From the NCBI GenBank assembly GCA_900551985.1, contig URYG01000040.1:1-18162 (forward strand): DNA of 18,162 nucleotides. The letters run 5' to 3'. Within the stretch, counting starts at the first letter, position 1. The number at the start of each line of letters is the position of its first letter. A program made the translations under genes and the position numbers. Of this stretch, positions 6,063-14,083 are shown piece after piece. This stretch comes from an uncultured Prevotella sp. Its GTDB lineage: Bacteria; Bacteroidota; Bacteroidia; Bacteroidales; Bacteroidaceae. The notes beneath the pieces are model-generated. The model did not search any database. It was not told where the DNA came from and saw only the letters and a list, made by a program, of their open reading frames with translations.

Positions 6063-7370
6063 TTATGCTTTATCCAGATTCTTCGGCAATACGAGGTTCA
6101 GGATTACGGCGAGCAGGAAGACTACAGCTACGCAGTTATCTGCGAAAACGGTACGAACAATCTCTGGGAAGATGTTGAACATACCTGTTGCTGATGTAAA
6201 TCCGAGACCTACGCTGAGCGAGAGGCTCACGATAACCATGTTGCGCTGAGAGAAACCCGTGCGAGCCATCATACCGAAACCGGCAAAGAGGATGCTACCA
6301 AACATCATGATGGTACATCCACCCAATACTGCCTGAGGAATGGTGGTGAGCACATATCCGATAGCAGGGAATACACCACCGATAATCATGATGATGGCAC
6401 CCAAGGCAATGGTAAAGCGGTTGACAACTCCCGACATGGCTGCCAAACCTACATTCTGGCTGAACGAAGTAATAGGAGTACATCCGAAGAGACCCGATAC
6501 TGAGCTTACGAAACCATCGCAGCATACGGCTGCTCCCATCTCCTTGGTATTAGGATCGCGCTTCAAGGCACTGTTGCAGAGCGCAGAAGTATCACCGATG
6601 GTCTCTGTGGCAGAAACCAGATAAACAGCTACCACCGAGAGGATGGCACCGATATTAAACTCTGGAGTAAATGGAAGGAGCTTTGGCAAGGCAACGATAG
6701 AAAGACCGGAAAGTCCGCTAAAATCTATCATTCCCATAAAGAGAGCCAAGACATAACCTACCAGCAGACCAACCAATACCGACAGAGAGCGGAGGAATCC
6801 CTTGGCAAAAATCTGGCAGAGAAGACAAGCGAGCAAGGTTACAGAACCCACGACCCAATTGTTCATGCTACCGAAGTCGGCAGCACCCTGACCACCGGCA
6901 AAAGAGTTGGCACCTACAGGAAGCAAAGAGAAACCGATGGCTGTTACCACGGTAGCCGCTACTACAGGAGGGATAAGTTTAATCCAATACTTGGCAAAGA
7001 GACCGAGTGTTCCCTCTATCAATCCACCAACGATAACCGCTCCCACCAATGTTCCCATGCCATGAGCACCAGCAATGGCGATGGCGAGCGAAAGGAAGGT
7101 GAAGGAAATACCCATCACGATAGGAAGGCGCGAACCGATGCGCCATACAGGATAGAGCTGTATCAAGGTACCGATACCAGCGATGACCATACAGTTCTGG
7201 ATGAGCACGGCGCTCACCGAACTATCCAATCCTATCGCACCGGCAAGGATCATAATTGGAGCAATGTTGCTGACGAACATCGCCAAGACATGCTGAAGAC
7301 CAAATGGGAGTGCTTTACCGACGGGCACTCTACCGTCAAGCTTGTAGAGATTTTCTATTGACTGTTCCAT
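6063..7370 (-). CDS. NCS2 purine/xanthine permease
   Basis: A 435-aa polytopic inner-membrane nucleobase symporter of the NCS2 (nucleobase-ascorbate transporter) family, with about 14 hydrophobic segments. Visible family marks are the QH pair of helix 1 (GLQHVLAMF), the helix 8 stretch SATETIGDTSAL with the substrate-contacting Glu, and the helix 10 region GCTPITSFSQNVGL, whose QNxG is the NAT signature. These favour the xanthine/uric acid branch over uracil. ATG 7370 has a roughly 107-nt repeat-bearing leader. With guaD immediately upstream and xpt nearby it probably imports xanthine or guanine for salvage. The exact base transported is inference. Confidence 0.9.
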   Translation of the reverse strand: MEQSIENLYKLDGRVPVGKALPFGLQHVLAMFVSNIAPIMILAGAIGLDSSVSAVLIQNCMVIAGIGTLIQLYPVWRIGSRLPIVMGISFTFLSLAIAIAGAHGMGTLVGAVIVGGLIEGTLGLFAKYWIKLIPPVVAATVVTAIGFSLLPVGANSFAGGQGAADFGSMNNWVVGSVTLLACLLCQIFAKGFLRSLSVLVGLLVGYVLALFMGMIDFSGLSGLSIVALPKLLPFTPEFNIGAILSVVAVYLVSATETIGDTSALCNSALKRDPNTKEMGAAVCCDGFVSSVSGLFGCTPITSFSQNVGLAAMSGVVNRFTIALGAIIMIIGGVFPAIGYVLTTIPQAVLGGCTIMMFGSILFAGFGMMARTGFSQRNMVIVSLSLSVGLGFTSATGMFNIFPEIVRTVFADNCVAVVFLLAVILNLVLPKNLDKA

Positions 7371-7383
7371 TGTCGTTATAATA

Positions 7384-7450
7384 ATTAGAGAATTTCCATA
7401 TAATCAGAGAATTCCTTATCATGAATTCCTTATCATTAGAGAATTTCCAT
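7384..7450 (-). repeat. Nested direct repeats in the permease leader
   Basis: ATTAGAGAATTTCCAT occurs at 7384-7399 and again at 7435-7450, and between them GAATTCCTTATCAT occurs twice in tandem (7409-7422, 7423-7436). All four copies are exact and lie between the permease promoter and its ATG. They could be regulator binding sites, leader-RNA elements or a slippage-prone duplication. Confidence 0.85.
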
Positions 7451-7453
7451 CTT

Positions 7454-7480
7454 CCAGAATTCAGGGTTTTCTGAATTTGG
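7454..7480 (-). other. 5'-end stem-loop of the permease leader
   Basis: AATTCAG (7458-7464) pairs with CTGAATT (7471-7477) around a 6-nt loop, extended by CCA/TGG with one bulged base. It falls at the expected 5' end of the permease mRNA and may stabilise it or help form a larger regulatory fold with the repeats that follow. Confidence 0.55.
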
Positions 7481-7483
7481 CGG

Positions 7484-7491
7484 CAAAATTA
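7484..7491 (-). promoter_or_regulatory. -7 element of the purine permease promoter
   Basis: Minus-strand TAATTTTG (7491-7484) matches TAnnTTTG. No clear TTTG is found 19-21 nt upstream, so the promoter may need an activator. Confidence 0.6.
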
Positions 7492-7546
7492 CAAAGAAAA
7501 TCCGAGAAATCGGTTCTTTTAGTAGAATAATTCGTTGAATAAAAGG

Positions 7547-7575
7547 AAAAACGGAGTGTTAATACTCCGTTTTTT
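7547..7575 (-). terminator. Terminator of guaD overlapping its stop codon
   Basis: AAAAACGGAGT (7547-7557) pairs with ACTCCGTTTTT (7564-7574), with the guaD stop codon in the 6-nt loop; U-rich sequence follows in the minus direction. It separates guaD from the permease unit. Confidence 0.85.
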
Positions 7576-8026
7576 CTGTATTTTCCTCCCACATGCGGAA
7601 AGCACCCAGCGCCTCATCGCGCATCAGGGCTATCATCGGCTTGTGGCGGTCTTCTATCTTGCGGTCTATCTCCTCGTAGATAAACTCATCATCGAAACCT
7701 ATCTTTGCCGCATCCTTTCTATCATTGGCATAATAGATTCTGTCGAGATGCGCCCAGTAGATAGCACCGAGGCACATCGGGCAAGGCTCGCAGGAAGTAT
7801 AGATCTCGCAACCTTCCAGATTGAAGGTCTTCAGCTTGCGGGTAGCCTGGCGGATGCAATTTACCTCGGCATGAGCCGTAGGATCGAGGTCGATGGTTAC
7901 ACTGTTGGAAGCCTCAGCGATGATGATTCCGTCCTTGGCGATCACGGCACCGAAAGGTCCGCCACCGGTCTTCACGCTATTCTTTGAAAGCTCAATGGCT
8001 CTATGCATCAATTCTTCTTTTGTCAT
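7559..8026 (-). CDS. guaD: Guanine deaminase
   Basis: A 155-aa cytoplasmic zinc enzyme of the cytidine-deaminase fold, the same length as Bacillus GuaD, converting guanine to xanthine and ammonia. The zinc site is clear: HAEVN (His52 ligand, Glu54 proton shuttle) and PCPMC (Cys82, Cys85). GGGPFGAVI, AIYWAHLDRIYYAN and the GuaD-like AAKIGFDDEFIYEEI separate it from tRNA adenosine deaminase TadA. Its product is the substrate of Xpt encoded about 3 kb away, and the NCS2 permease gene follows it on the same strand but behind a terminator and own promoter. ATG 8026 lies about 48 nt after a consensus promoter. Confidence 0.93.
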   Translation of the reverse strand: MTKEELMHRAIELSKNSVKTGGGPFGAVIAKDGIIIAEASNSVTIDLDPTAHAEVNCIRQATRKLKTFNLEGCEIYTSCEPCPMCLGAIYWAHLDRIYYANDRKDAAKIGFDDEFIYEEIDRKIEDRHKPMIALMRDEALGAFRMWEENTEKTEY

Positions 8027-8078
8027 TGTTTAATATTTTAAGATTAATAATATCCCTCTTCTTCATTTTTGGGGGCTA

Positions 8079-8108
8079 CAAATATACAAAAAAGAAATGA
8101 TACGGCAA
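8079..8108 (-). promoter_or_regulatory. Promoter of guaD
   Basis: Minus-strand TTG (8108-8106), a 19-nt spacer and TATATTTG (8086-8079). Confidence 0.8.
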
Positions 8109-8168
8109 GCATTTCTTACCTATATTTTAGAAAAAGTCCTGCGGCTTTTTTCTTTTATCTCTATTTTC

Positions 8169-8199
8169 TTGCTTTTATCTATAAATTGATGTATCTTTG
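8169..8199 (+). promoter_or_regulatory. Promoter of the nuclease-helicase gene
   Basis: TTG (8169-8171), a 20-nt spacer and TATCTTTG (8192-8199); the leader is about 25 nt. Confidence 0.85.
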
Positions 8200-8229
8200 T
8201 ACCTACATTTCAAGAATTAGCAATATCTC

Positions 8230-11200
8230 ATGAATCAGAATAATATCAGCGCCGCAGAACTTTTCCAAAGGGTAAGGGAACTCCTGATGCTCCCTGAACT
8301 GGAACCGCAGACCCGCAACAAGATGATGCACGACACGCTTATCCTCTGTTGCCACGAAGGAGTAAAGGATACCAAACAGGCTTTCGGTAACCTTTTCTCC
8401 CAGGTGGACTATCTCTGCAAGGCACGCGGCATCAAGGTGGCAGACAAGATTGCCATCCAGACCATGCGCCGACACAGCAACTCGCAGGAACCGCTTTCGG
8501 GCGAAGACCTGAAATACGATGCACGTGCCCTCGCCCTCTTCATCTCAGCAGTCTTCGGAGTGGATGTTCCCCACGAACTCAACGTACTTATTCCGCATAC
8601 TCCCCGACCTTATCAGAAAGGGCTGGAAATCAACAACCGCCGCATCCGATGCATCGTGAAGAACTGGGACGGCGATTTCATCCGTGTGGATATCGACCAG
8701 GATGCCGATGAAGAGGAATATCTCGTGCAGTTGAAAGATGAGGAGAACCATATCGACCATACCTACCTCTGGGATATCTTGAAGGAAGGGATGCAGCTCA
8801 ACCTGCTCGACTGTCAGGTGAAGCAGCCTATCATCACTCCCCGCCTCGTCGTGGTGGAACCCGACTATCTGGTAGATATCAGTAGCATTGCCACCTGCTT
8901 TACGGCTTTCGGTCATCATCCCCTGCTCTATCTGCTGAACCAGATGAAACCCCGCGCCAATACCCAGGCTACCCTGTTGGGTAACTTTGCCGGAGCTGCG
9001 CTGGATGACATCATCAACAGCCACGGCAAATACCAGATGAACGAGACGGTGAAGACAAACTTCCGGGAGAAAGCCCTAGAGTTCTGTACCTGTCCCTGGT
9101 TTGACCCCAAGAAGTTCTATACCGATGCCAGCCTGCAGGCTTTCAATCTGCAGCAAGTAGTGGATATTCTCTTTCCACGCACCGCATCGCAGGCACAGAT
9201 GTCGGCTTTCCGTGGCGAAAGTCTTTACGACCGGAAGAAGGCCATCCTCGAGCCTTCGTTCGTCTGCGAAGCCCTCGGCATCCAGGGACGTGTGGATCTG
9301 ATGACCACCGACTGCAAACTGCTGGTGGAACAGAAATCGGGACGCAACATGAATATCGAAACCCATCAGGTAGATCCGGGTTATCACAGTTATCAGCTGG
9401 AGCCTCACTATGTGCAGCTCCTGCTCTACTATGGTGTATTGCAGCACAACTTCAAGTTGAGCAACGACCGCGTGAACATCCGACTGCTCTACTCCAAATA
9501 CCGTCCACAGGACGGACTGATGGTGGTAGCCTACTACCAGAAGCTCTTCAAGGAAGCCATCCAATACCGCAACCAGCTGGTTGCCGCCTCCTTCGAGATA
9601 GCCAAGGAGGGGTTCGAACATGCGCTGAACGAGTTTACCCCCGAAGTATTGAATGTAGCAGGCACCCAGGACTTCTTCTACAACAAGTATCTGAAACCGC
9701 AGATAGAAGCCATCACCAAGCCGCTCCATACCCTATCGCCCCTGGAGGAAGCCTACTTCTGCCGTATGATGACCTTCGTCTTGCGGGAGCAGATGATCAG
9801 CAAGGTGGGTGCACAGGAAGGAACGAACACATCAAGTTCCGACCTCTGGACCATGCCGCTCGCCGAAAAGAAGGATGCAGGAAATATCTATACCGACCTG
9901 CACATCATCCGAAAGGAACAGAGCTGCGCCGGAAGCGGATACGATACCATCACCCTCAGCGTACCCGACCAGGGCAAGGACTTCCTGCCCAACTTCCGCA
10001 TCGGCGATATGGTGTATCTCTATACCTACAAGCTCAAGGAAGAACCGGATGTAAGAAAGGCTATATTATATAAAGGTGTACTGCAGGAGATTCACAGCGA
10101 TGAAATCGTGGTTCACCTGACCGATGGACAGCAGAACGCCGACATCTTCGAGATGAACCTGCCGTACGCCATCGAACACGGAACGACTGACGCCTCTACG
10201 GGAGGAAGCATCCGCAACCTGCATCAGTTTATCTGTGCACCCAAGGAGAAGCGTGACCTTCTTCTGGGGCAGCGTGCTCCAGAGAGAGATACATCGCTGG
10301 CATTGACCAGACATTATGACGAAGTTCTGGACGACATCATTCTCCGTGCCAAGCAGGCACAGGATTACTTCCTGCTCGTGGGACCTCCGGGAACAGGAAA
10401 GACCAGTCGTGCCCTGAAGTTCATGGTGGAAGAAGCACTGAACGACGGAATGGGAATGCCTACAGCAGAAAGCATCGCCGCTAGAGGCAAGTCGGCTCTT
10501 CAGCCAGCTTCCTCTATCCTGCTGATGAGCTATACCAACCGTGCCGTGGATGAAATCTGCGAGATGCTGGTAGATTCCGGCATCCCATTCCTTCGCCTCG
10601 GCAGCGAATATTCCTGCGATGAGCGATTCCGTCCTTATCTGATAGAGAAGGCTATCAGCGACTGTCCGAAGCTGGAAGCCATCAAGCAATATATAATAGG
10701 TACGCGCGTGATTGTGGGCACCACTTCGATGATGACCTCCAAGCCCTTCATCTTCAGTCTGAAGCACTTCAAGCTTGCCATCATCGATGAGTCGAGCCAG
10801 ATACTGGAGCCTAATCTCATCGGTCTGCTATCGGCTGTAGATAAGTTCATCCTCATCGGCGACTACAAGCAGTTGCCTGCCGTGGTGCAGCAGAGCGAGA
10901 AAGATTCGGGCATCCCTACCATCAACGACAGCCAGAAAGGGGGTGTCATCGATATGAGCATCCTGCAGGACATCTGCCTCACCAACTGCCGCAACTCCCT
11001 CTTCGAGCGCCTGATCAGATGGGAAGACCACGAGGAGCGCACCGAATTCATCGGTATCCTGCGCCGCCAGGGACGAATGCACCCGGAGATTGCCGAGTTC
11101 CCGAACCGGATGTTCTACCGCCGGGAGAAACTGGAACCCGTACCTTGTCCGCATCAGTTGGAGTCGGAACTGTCGTACACCCTCCCATCAGAAGATGCAC

Positions 11201-11739
11201 TCGATGACCTGCTGAAGGAGCACCGCATGATCTTCCTCCCTTCCAGGTTCTGCAAGGAGCCGAATGTATCGGACAAGATCAATGCCAACGAGGCAGAAAT
11301 CGTGGTGGATATGCTTCGTCGCATCCACCGTTTCTACGGCGACCGGTTTGATGCCCAGAAGACGGTGGGCGTCATCGTACCCTATCGCAACCAGATAGCT
11401 ATGGTGCGCAAAGGCATCGAAAAGCTGGGCATCCCGGAACTGGAGAAGATCAGCATCGACACCGTGGAGCGCTATCAGGGCAGTCAGCGTGATGTCATCA
11501 TCTACAGTTTCACCATCCAGAACATCTGGCAGCTCGATTTTCTTGCCGGCAACAGCTTTGTGGAAGACGGAGCCATCATCGACCGCAAGCTGAATGTAGC
11601 CATCACCCGAGCCCGGAAACAGATGATTATGACGGGCAATGCAGAGATATTGCGCAATAATCAGATTTTTAGCCAATTAATGGACTATGTGAAAGAAAAA
11701 GGAGGATATTTTCAAAATTTCACCGAAAAAGTTTGGTGA
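8230..11739 (+). CDS. Dna2-like PD-(D/E)XK nuclease / SF1 helicase
   Basis: A 1169-aa cytoplasmic protein. Residues 1 to about 120 are unrecognised helical sequence. A PD-(D/E)XK nuclease of the Dna2/Cas4 type follows, with GRVDL (D356) and VEQKSG (E367, K369), then QLLLYYGVL, typical of that fold. A beta-barrel-like stretch (around 560-650, FRIGDMVYLY) precedes a full SF1B helicase: Walker A GPPGTGKT (718-725), DESS (853-856), GDYKQLP (877-883), GRMHPE (948-953), ERYQGSQRD (1080-1088) and NVAITRAR (1122-1129). The arrangement is that of eukaryotic Dna2, suggesting cleavage of flaps or processing of DNA ends. I do not see a complete four-cysteine Fe-S cluster around the nuclease. It is a single-gene unit with its own promoter. 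Repair/replication versus defence cannot be decided here. Confidence 0.9.
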   Translation: MNQNNISAAELFQRVRELLMLPELEPQTRNKMMHDTLILCCHEGVKDTKQAFGNLFSQVDYLCKARGIKVADKIAIQTMRRHSNSQEPLSGEDLKYDARALALFISAVFGVDVPHELNVLIPHTPRPYQKGLEINNRRIRCIVKNWDGDFIRVDIDQDADEEEYLVQLKDEENHIDHTYLWDILKEGMQLNLLDCQVKQPIITPRLVVVEPDYLVDISSIATCFTAFGHHPLLYLLNQMKPRANTQATLLGNFAGAALDDIINSHGKYQMNETVKTNFREKALEFCTCPWFDPKKFYTDASLQAFNLQQVVDILFPRTASQAQMSAFRGESLYDRKKAILEPSFVCEALGIQGRVDLMTTDCKLLVEQKSGRNMNIETHQVDPGYHSYQLEPHYVQLLLYYGVLQHNFKLSNDRVNIRLLYSKYRPQDGLMVVAYYQKLFKEAIQYRNQLVAASFEIAKEGFEHALNEFTPEVLNVAGTQDFFYNKYLKPQIEAITKPLHTLSPLEEAYFCRMMTFVLREQMISKVGAQEGTNTSSSDLWTMPLAEKKDAGNIYTDLHIIRKEQSCAGSGYDTITLSVPDQGKDFLPNFRIGDMVYLYTYKLKEEPDVRKAILYKGVLQEIHSDEIVVHLTDGQQNADIFEMNLPYAIEHGTTDASTGGSIRNLHQFICAPKEKRDLLLGQRAPERDTSLALTRHYDEVLDDIILRAKQAQDYFLLVGPPGTGKTSRALKFMVEEALNDGMGMPTAESIAARGKSALQPASSILLMSYTNRAVDEICEMLVDSGIPFLRLGSEYSCDERFRPYLIEKAISDCPKLEAIKQYIIGTRVIVGTTSMMTSKPFIFSLKHFKLAIIDESSQILEPNLIGLLSAVDKFILIGDYKQLPAVVQQSEKDSGIPTINDSQKGGVIDMSILQDICLTNCRNSLFERLIRWEDHEERTEFIGILRRQGRMHPEIAEFPNRMFYRREKLEPVPCPHQLESELSYTLPSEDALDDLLKEHRMIFLPSRFCKEPNVSDKINANEAEIVVDMLRRIHRFYGDRFDAQKTVGVIVPYRNQIAMVRKGIEKLGIPELEKISIDTVERYQGSQRDVIIYSFTIQNIWQLDFLAGNSFVEDGAIIDRKLNVAITRARKQMIMTGNAEILRNNQIFSQLMDYVKEKGGYFQNFTEKVW

Positions 11740-11763
11740 TTCAGAAATAAAGTCCTATCTTTG
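11732..11763 (+). promoter_or_regulatory. Promoter upstream of greA, overlapping the helicase 3' end
   Basis: TTTG (11732-11735) within the last helicase codons, a 20-nt spacer and TATCTTTG (11756-11763), an exact consensus. Transcription would start near 11768, about 130 nt before greA. Confidence 0.85.
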
Positions 11764-11767
11764 CAAT

Positions 11768-11852
11768 CGGATTATAAACAAAAGGATAAACAAGAGACAC
11801 AATAAGATATAGGATTCCGGTGCTCAACAGGCACTGGAATTCTTTATTTTTT
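11768..11852 (+). ncRNA. Candidate greA-leader small RNA
   Basis: The segment between the predicted transcription start and the U-tract of the terminator-like hairpin could accumulate as an RNA of about 85 nt. Its start and end are inferred from promoter and hairpin positions only. It contains no convincing open reading frame. E. coli greA is known to give short leader transcripts (GraL) by the same logic. Confidence 0.4.
11811..11852 (+). terminator. Intrinsic terminator / possible attenuator in the greA leader
   Basis: AGGATTCCGGTGC (11811-11823) pairs with GCACTGGAATTCT (11831-11843), including two G-U pairs, around a 7-nt loop, followed by a U-rich run through 11852. It can end helicase read-through, but it also stands between the consensus promoter at 11732-11763 and greA, so some greA transcripts must pass it. 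Confidence 0.75.
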
Positions 11853-11898
11853 ATGCCTCCTGCAAACTTAATTAATAACAATAAACAAAAAGAAAATT

Positions 11899-12366
11899 AT
11901 GGCTTACATGTCACAAGAAGGCTACGACAATCTCGTAGCTGAGCTGAAACAGCTCGTAACTGTAGAGCGCCCTAAGGCATCAGCCGCAATTGCTGAAGCC
12001 CGCGATAAGGGTGATTTAAGTGAGAACTCTGAGTATGATGCCGCTAAAGAGGCTCAGGCTCATCTAGAAGATAAGATCAATCGTCTGAAGCTCACCATTG
12101 CCGAGGCTAAGATCATCGATACCAAGCAGCTCAGCACCGACAGCGTGCAGATCATGTCGAAAGTAGAGATGACCAATATGGCTAACAAGGCAAAGATGAC
12201 CTATACCATCGTGAGCGAGAGCGAGGCAAACTTGAAGGAAGGCAAGATTTCCATCAAGACCCCTATCGCACAGGGATTGCTCAACAAGAAGGTTGGTGAA
12301 ATTGCAGAGATCAAGATTCCTCGCGGCACCATCAGTCTTCGCATCGACAAGATTTCATTTGAATAA
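11899..12366 (+). CDS. greA: Transcription elongation factor GreA
   Basis: A 155-aa protein that binds the RNA polymerase secondary channel and stimulates cleavage of backtracked RNA. The N-terminal coiled coil (residues about 1-75) carries the acidic tip DLSENSEY (39-46; Asp39 and Glu42 are the functional acids), and the C-terminal FKBP-like domain ends with TPIAQGLLNKKVGEIAEIKIPRG. Length is normal for the family. The only consensus promoter upstream lies about 130 nt away, before a terminator-like hairpin, so expression may be set by read-through. A HIT-protein gene follows after its terminator, an order I recall from other Bacteroidales. Confidence 0.96.
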   Translation: MAYMSQEGYDNLVAELKQLVTVERPKASAAIAEARDKGDLSENSEYDAAKEAQAHLEDKINRLKLTIAEAKIIDTKQLSTDSVQIMSKVEMTNMANKAKMTYTIVSESEANLKEGKISIKTPIAQGLLNKKVGEIAEIKIPRGTISLRIDKISFE

Positions 12367-12373
12367 AAAGAAT

Positions 12374-12420
12374 AAAGGAACTATCATACGGACAGTGATG
12401 CCCGTATGACGGTTCCTTTT
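12374..12420 (+). terminator. Terminator of greA
   Basis: AAAGGAAC (12374-12381) and TCATACGG (12384-12391) pair with CCGTATGA (12402-12409) and GTTCCTTT (12412-12419), with a 2x2 internal loop; a U-run ends it. Confidence 0.88.
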
Positions 12421-12476
12421 ATGTTATATGTAAGCCCATCAAGACATATTATTCATTTTAAACAGAAATAGAGATT

Positions 12477-12878
12477 ATGGCAAGCATTTTTTCAAAGATT
12501 GCAGCAGGAGAGATTCCTAGCTACAAGTGTGCAGAAAGCGACAAGTTCTATGCTTTCCTCGACATTAGCCCTATCGGCAAAGGTCATACTTTGGTGATTC
12601 CTCGCAAGGAGGTGGACTACATCTTCGATATGGAGGATGCAGACCTGGCTGAGTTTGAAGTATTCGCCAAGAAAGTAGCCAAGGCTATCAAGGCAGCCTT
12701 CCCATGCAAGAAGGTGGCTCAGGTGGTTTTGGGCCTGGAGGTTCCTCACGCTCACATCCATCTCATTCCTATGAACAGCGAGGCTGACGTGAACTTCCGC
12801 AAGGAGCACCTCAAGCTCTCAGAAGAGGAGTTCAAGGAAATCGCCAACAAGATTTATACAGAATTCCAGAAGTTATAA
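12477..12878 (+). CDS. HIT-family nucleotide hydrolase (Hint branch)
   Basis: A 133-aa cytoplasmic protein with the histidine-triad motif HAHIHLI (91-97; His93 is the expected nucleophile). The N-terminal IFSKIAAGEIPSYKC and DISPIGKGHTLVIPR blocks are typical of Hint-type purine nucleoside phosphoramidases/AMP-lysine hydrolases. The last 30 residues form a charged helix. I find no consensus TAnnTTTG promoter in the 56 nt between the greA terminator and this ATG, so it may depend on read-through from greA or on a diverged promoter. Physiological substrate not predictable. Confidence 0.92.
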   Translation: MASIFSKIAAGEIPSYKCAESDKFYAFLDISPIGKGHTLVIPRKEVDYIFDMEDADLAEFEVFAKKVAKAIKAAFPCKKVAQVVLGLEVPHAHIHLIPMNSEADVNFRKEHLKLSEEEFKEIANKIYTEFQKL

Positions 12879-12884
12879 GCAATA

Positions 12885-12916
12885 AAAAAGAGCAGCGAAT
12901 CTTCGCTGCTCTTTTT
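12885..12916. terminator. Bidirectional terminator between HIT gene and manC
   Basis: AAAAAGAGCAGCGAA (12885-12899) is complementary to TTCGCTGCTCTTTTT (12902-12916), with flanking A and T runs serving both converging genes. Confidence 0.92.
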
Positions 12917-12921
12917 CTATC

Positions 12922-14025
12922 CTATACGTATTCATCGCCCTTCTTCATCTGTATCTCATTCACATACTTGCGAATCAGGGCAGAGGAATCTTCCTTCTTA
13001 CATACCAGGAGCACATTGTCTTTCTCGGCAACGATAAAGCCATCAAGTCCATTGAGTACGGCAAGCTTGCCCTTCGGCATCTTCACCACCGTATTATGAC
13101 AATCCTCGATGATGACGTCGCTGTCTATCACCACATTGTCATCCTCGCTCTTCTGCATCGCCTCATAGATGCTGTGCCAGGTACCCAGGTCAGCCCATCC
13201 GAAGTCGCATTTCATCATGCAGGCATTGGAAGGCTTGTCCAATACGCCAAAATCTACCGAGATATTAGGGTAAGAAGAGAAAGTCTCCTTCATATAGGCA
13301 TTCTCTGTTTCTATGCTGAACTCCGGATATTTCTTATCGTAGTCACGAAGCACAGGAGGCAGAATCTTGCAGAAACACTCACGCAGATGCTTGACATTGC
13401 TCAGGAAGATACCCGTATTCCAATAGAACTCTCCACTCTCTACAAAGATCTTGGCGAAATCACGCTCAGGTTTCTCCGTAAACGACCGTACGGAATAGAT
13501 ATCCTCTTCCACGACATCGCCCATCTGGATATAACCATAACCCGGTTCAGGACGGGTAGGCTTGACAGCCATCGTCAGGAAACGGTCGTTAGCTGCCACA
13601 AACGCCAATCCCTCCAATACATTCTTGCGGAAAGCCTCTTCATTGAAGATGGCCTGATCGGAAGGAGTATTGATGATGCACGCATCAGGGTTCAGCATGG
13701 AGATGCGATGGTTAGCCCAAGCCATACTTGGAGCCGTATTGCGATGAATAGGCTCAGCCATAATGCGGTCGGCAGATACCTCAGGCAACTGCTCTTTCAC
13801 CAAATCTACATATTCCTCGTTGGTATTGATATAAATATGGTCGGCAGGTACTATCTTTGCCATGCGATCGAATGTCTGCTGCAATTGGGTACGTCCGACT
13901 CCAAAGAAGTCAATGAACTGTTTTGGATGACTGCTCCGACTGCATGGCCAAAGTCTTCGACCTTTTCCACCTGCGAGAATCACACAATAATTATTATTAT
14001 CATTAAGTGTCATATTATAGTTCAT
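12922..14025 (-). CDS. manC: Mannose-1-phosphate guanylyltransferase
   Basis: A 367-aa cytoplasmic nucleotidyltransferase making GDP-mannose from mannose-1-phosphate and GTP, a precursor for mannose and fucose in surface glycans. The pyrophosphorylase loop GGKGRRLWP (19-27) with HPKQF (33-37), TPSDQ (120-124, the metal-site Asp), FTEKP (182-186) and WNTGIF (202-207) are present. It ends after the transferase domain and has no phosphomannose isomerase half, so it is the single-function form. The loop has Arg where many homologues have Thr (GxGTRLWP). The N-terminus carries an Asn-rich NDNNN encoded by an ATT-repeat run, and a second ATG at codon 5 could also be used. Confidence 0.92.
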   Translation of the reverse strand: MNYNMTLNDNNNYCVILAGGKGRRLWPCSRSSHPKQFIDFFGVGRTQLQQTFDRMAKIVPADHIYINTNEEYVDLVKEQLPEVSADRIMAEPIHRNTAPSMAWANHRISMLNPDACIINTPSDQAIFNEEAFRKNVLEGLAFVAANDRFLTMAVKPTRPEPGYGYIQMGDVVEEDIYSVRSFTEKPERDFAKIFVESGEFYWNTGIFLSNVKHLRECFCKILPPVLRDYDKKYPEFSIETENAYMKETFSSYPNISVDFGVLDKPSNACMMKCDFGWADLGTWHSIYEAMQKSEDDNVVIDSDVIIEDCHNTVVKMPKGKLAVLNGLDGFIVAEKDNVLLVCKKEDSSALIRKYVNEIQMKKGDEYV

Positions 14026-14051
14026 TTTTTATAAGTTACTAAATTCAAGTG

Positions 14052-14083
14052 TAAAAGTACTCATTATCTGCGAGAAAGCCAAA
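14052..14083 (-). promoter_or_regulatory. Promoter of manC
   Basis: Minus-strand TTTG (14083-14080), a 20-nt spacer and TACTTTTA (14059-14052), one base off the -7 consensus. Confidence 0.7.

Noticed and set aside
13096..14034. 312-codon + strand frame opposite manC
   Set aside because: Shadow of manC: poor composition, no recognisable domain, while the minus strand has all guanylyltransferase motifs.
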